Shown here in pieces: positions 42,524 through 43,362 of a DNA stretch of 43,362 nucleotides (position 1 is the stretch's first letter; each line of letters opens with the position of its first letter). The notes beneath the pieces were generated by a model that had not been told where the DNA came from, did no database searches, and was given only the letters and a program-made list of their open reading frames with translations. This DNA comes from Caulobacteraceae bacterium (GTDB taxonomy: Bacteria > Pseudomonadota > Alphaproteobacteria > Caulobacterales > Caulobacteraceae), in assembly GCA_027487945.1 (NCBI GenBank), contig JAIYCQ010000046.1:1-43362 (forward strand), in the 5' to 3' direction. The position numbers and the translations under genes are program-made.

Positions 42524-43362
42524 GTGAACAAAAAAGCATTGATGCTGGGGAGCGTGCTCGCTGCGCTCGCCTTTGCGCCGGCCGCCATGGCCGAGCCTGA
42601 CTCGGGCTGGTACGGCGCTTTCGATCTGGGCTACCACTGGCCCGACGACGCCGACATGACCACGTCCGAGCCGCTCGGCAACCCGTACGAGTTCGACTTC
42701 GAGCTGGAATCGGACATCGCCGGCTTCGCGCGCCTCGGCTACCGCCTGACGCCGAACTGGCGCCTTGAACTCGAAGCCGGCGCCCGCGCCGGCGACATCG
42801 AGGGCGTGACGGGCGACACGACGCGTCCGCTGCCGAACAACCTCTGCAGCATCGCCAGCGTCCTGCCGGCCTGTGAAGCTCCGGAAGGTTCGCTCCAGGC
42901 GACCACCCTGATGGGTAACCTGATCTGGGACGTGATGCCCGACTCGACGCTGAACCCGTTCGTGGGCTTCGGCGTCGGCGTTGCGAAGCTGGACTTCCAG
43001 CTGGCGGCCCGCGCCAACACCAACAACATGTCGATCGGTATCGATGACCAGGACACGGTCTTCGCCTACCAGTGGCTCGCCGGCCTGTCCTGGGAAGCCA
43101 CGGAGCGTCTGAACGTCGACGTCACCTACCGCTACCTGAACACCGCGGACGCCGACTTCGACTCGACCTTCACCTCGGGCCTGTTCACGCCGGACGTGTT
43201 CAGCGGCGACTATGTCGACCACTCGCTGACCTTCGGCCTGCGCTACGCGTTCGGTCAGGAAGCGGCTCCGCCGCCCCCGCCGCCGCCGCCGCCCCCGCCG
43301 CCGCCTCCCCCGCCGCCGCCGCCGCCGCCCCCGCCGCCTCCGCCGCCGGTGCAGTACGAAGC
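42524..43362 (+). CDS. OmpA-family outer-membrane protein, N-terminal part (cut by window edge)
   Basis: The GTG at 42524 (MNKKALMLGS) starts a signal peptide ending PAAMAEP at about residue 23; GAGG lies ten bases upstream. An eight-stranded OmpA-like barrel follows: GWYGAFDLGYHWPDD, GFARLGYRLTPNWRLELEAGAR, NLIWDVMPDSTLNPFVGFGVGVAKL, YQWLAGLSWEATERLNVDVTYRYL, and a last strand HSLTFGLRYAFG near residues 232-243. Two cysteines (in NLCSIASVLPACE) could form a loop disulfide. The barrel leads into 27 consecutive prolines (residues 249-275). A C-terminal peptidoglycan-binding OmpA domain is expected beyond the window, as in Caulobacter OmpA-type proteins that tether the outer membrane to the wall. 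Confidence 0.9.
   Translation, partial: MNKKALMLGSVLAALAFAPAAMAEPDSGWYGAFDLGYHWPDDADMTTSEPLGNPYEFDFELESDIAGFARLGYRLTPNWRLELEAGARAGDIEGVTGDTTRPLPNNLCSIASVLPACEAPEGSLQATTLMGNLIWDVMPDSTLNPFVGFGVGVAKLDFQLAARANTNNMSIGIDDQDTVFAYQWLAGLSWEATERLNVDVTYRYLNTADADFDSTFTSGLFTPDVFSGDYVDHSLTFGLRYAFGQEAAPPPPPPPPPPPPPPPPPPPPPPPPPPPVQYE
43268..43348 (+). repeat. 81-base proline-codon tract encoding 27 prolines
   Basis: All 27 codons are CCN, mostly CCG with scattered CCC and CCT, making a trinucleotide-like simple repeat. It links the barrel to the next domain. Length changes by slippage in threes would keep the frame, and translation should depend strongly on EF-P. Confidence 0.95.

Noticed and set aside
39863..43222. 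1,119-codon minus-strand frame across nadE and the OmpA-type gene
   Set aside because: It is a shadow of two well-supported plus-strand genes and crosses their intergenic region without any start signal or motif.

Overview
The window is GC-rich, gene-dense bacterial chromosome with short intergenic gaps, many ATGA/GTGA start-stop overlaps and strong third-position GC. A MipZ-type ParA ATPase, GANTC sites near it, a TonB receptor/PepSY/PiuC iron module and an OmpA-type porin with a long polyproline linker all point to an alphaproteobacterium of the order Caulobacterales, probably close to Brevundimonas or Caulobacter. The taxon is inferred. No tRNA, rRNA, CRISPR array, insertion sequence or prophage is visible.

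Layout. (1) 1-700, minus: the start of a CaiB/BaiF CoA-transferase gene and trmO. (2) 779-5211, plus: an iron-acquisition module (PepSY membrane protein, TonB-dependent siderophore receptor, PiuC-type hydroxylase) with a good Fur-box match and two related 15-bp motifs in its promoters. (3) 5274-9340, plus: a soluble three-PAS hybrid histidine kinase, then an MHS-type MFS transporter with an extra periplasmic domain. (4) 9337-18905: a molybdenum region. A minus-strand operon (cytochrome c, MliC-like lipoprotein, siroheme-synthase N-half, modB) diverges from iorAB, a two-subunit molybdenum hydroxylase. Then follow mocA (minus), moaA-moaD-moaE-moaB-moaC (plus) and xdhC (minus). Together these cover molybdate import, most of cofactor synthesis, cytidylation, cofactor insertion, the enzyme and a likely electron acceptor. 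(5) 19006-21666, plus: a compact trio related to class-III aminotransferases, aldo/keto reductases and SpsF-type cytidylyltransferases, in which many expected catalytic residues are missing. This is the best candidate for an undescribed system. (6) 21671-23105, minus: a gamma-glutamylcyclotransferase-like gene and ald. (7) 23279-30403, plus: a thioester alpha-2-macroglobulin with its usual partner PBP1C. (8) 30418-32340, minus: FAH-family hydrolase, maleylacetoacetate/maleylpyruvate isomerase and beta-carbonic anhydrase. (9) 32521-38799: a CHASE3 histidine kinase (plus), then on minus an S9 peptidase, a double-ATPase ABC protein and an alpha/beta hydrolase. (10) 38941-43362, plus: a possible small membrane protein, a MipZ-like ATPase, nadE, and an OmpA-type protein cut by the window edge inside its proline-rich linker.

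In the molybdenum region, ModB would import molybdate and MoaA/C/D/E/B would make molybdopterin. MocA would cytidylate the cofactor and XdhC would protect and insert it into IorB. IorA would pass electrons from IorB to the neighbouring periplasmic cytochrome c. ModA, ModC, MoeA and MoeB are not in the window and must lie elsewhere if the pathway is complete. All residue comparisons with families were made by eye from remembered consensus motifs; no database search was run.
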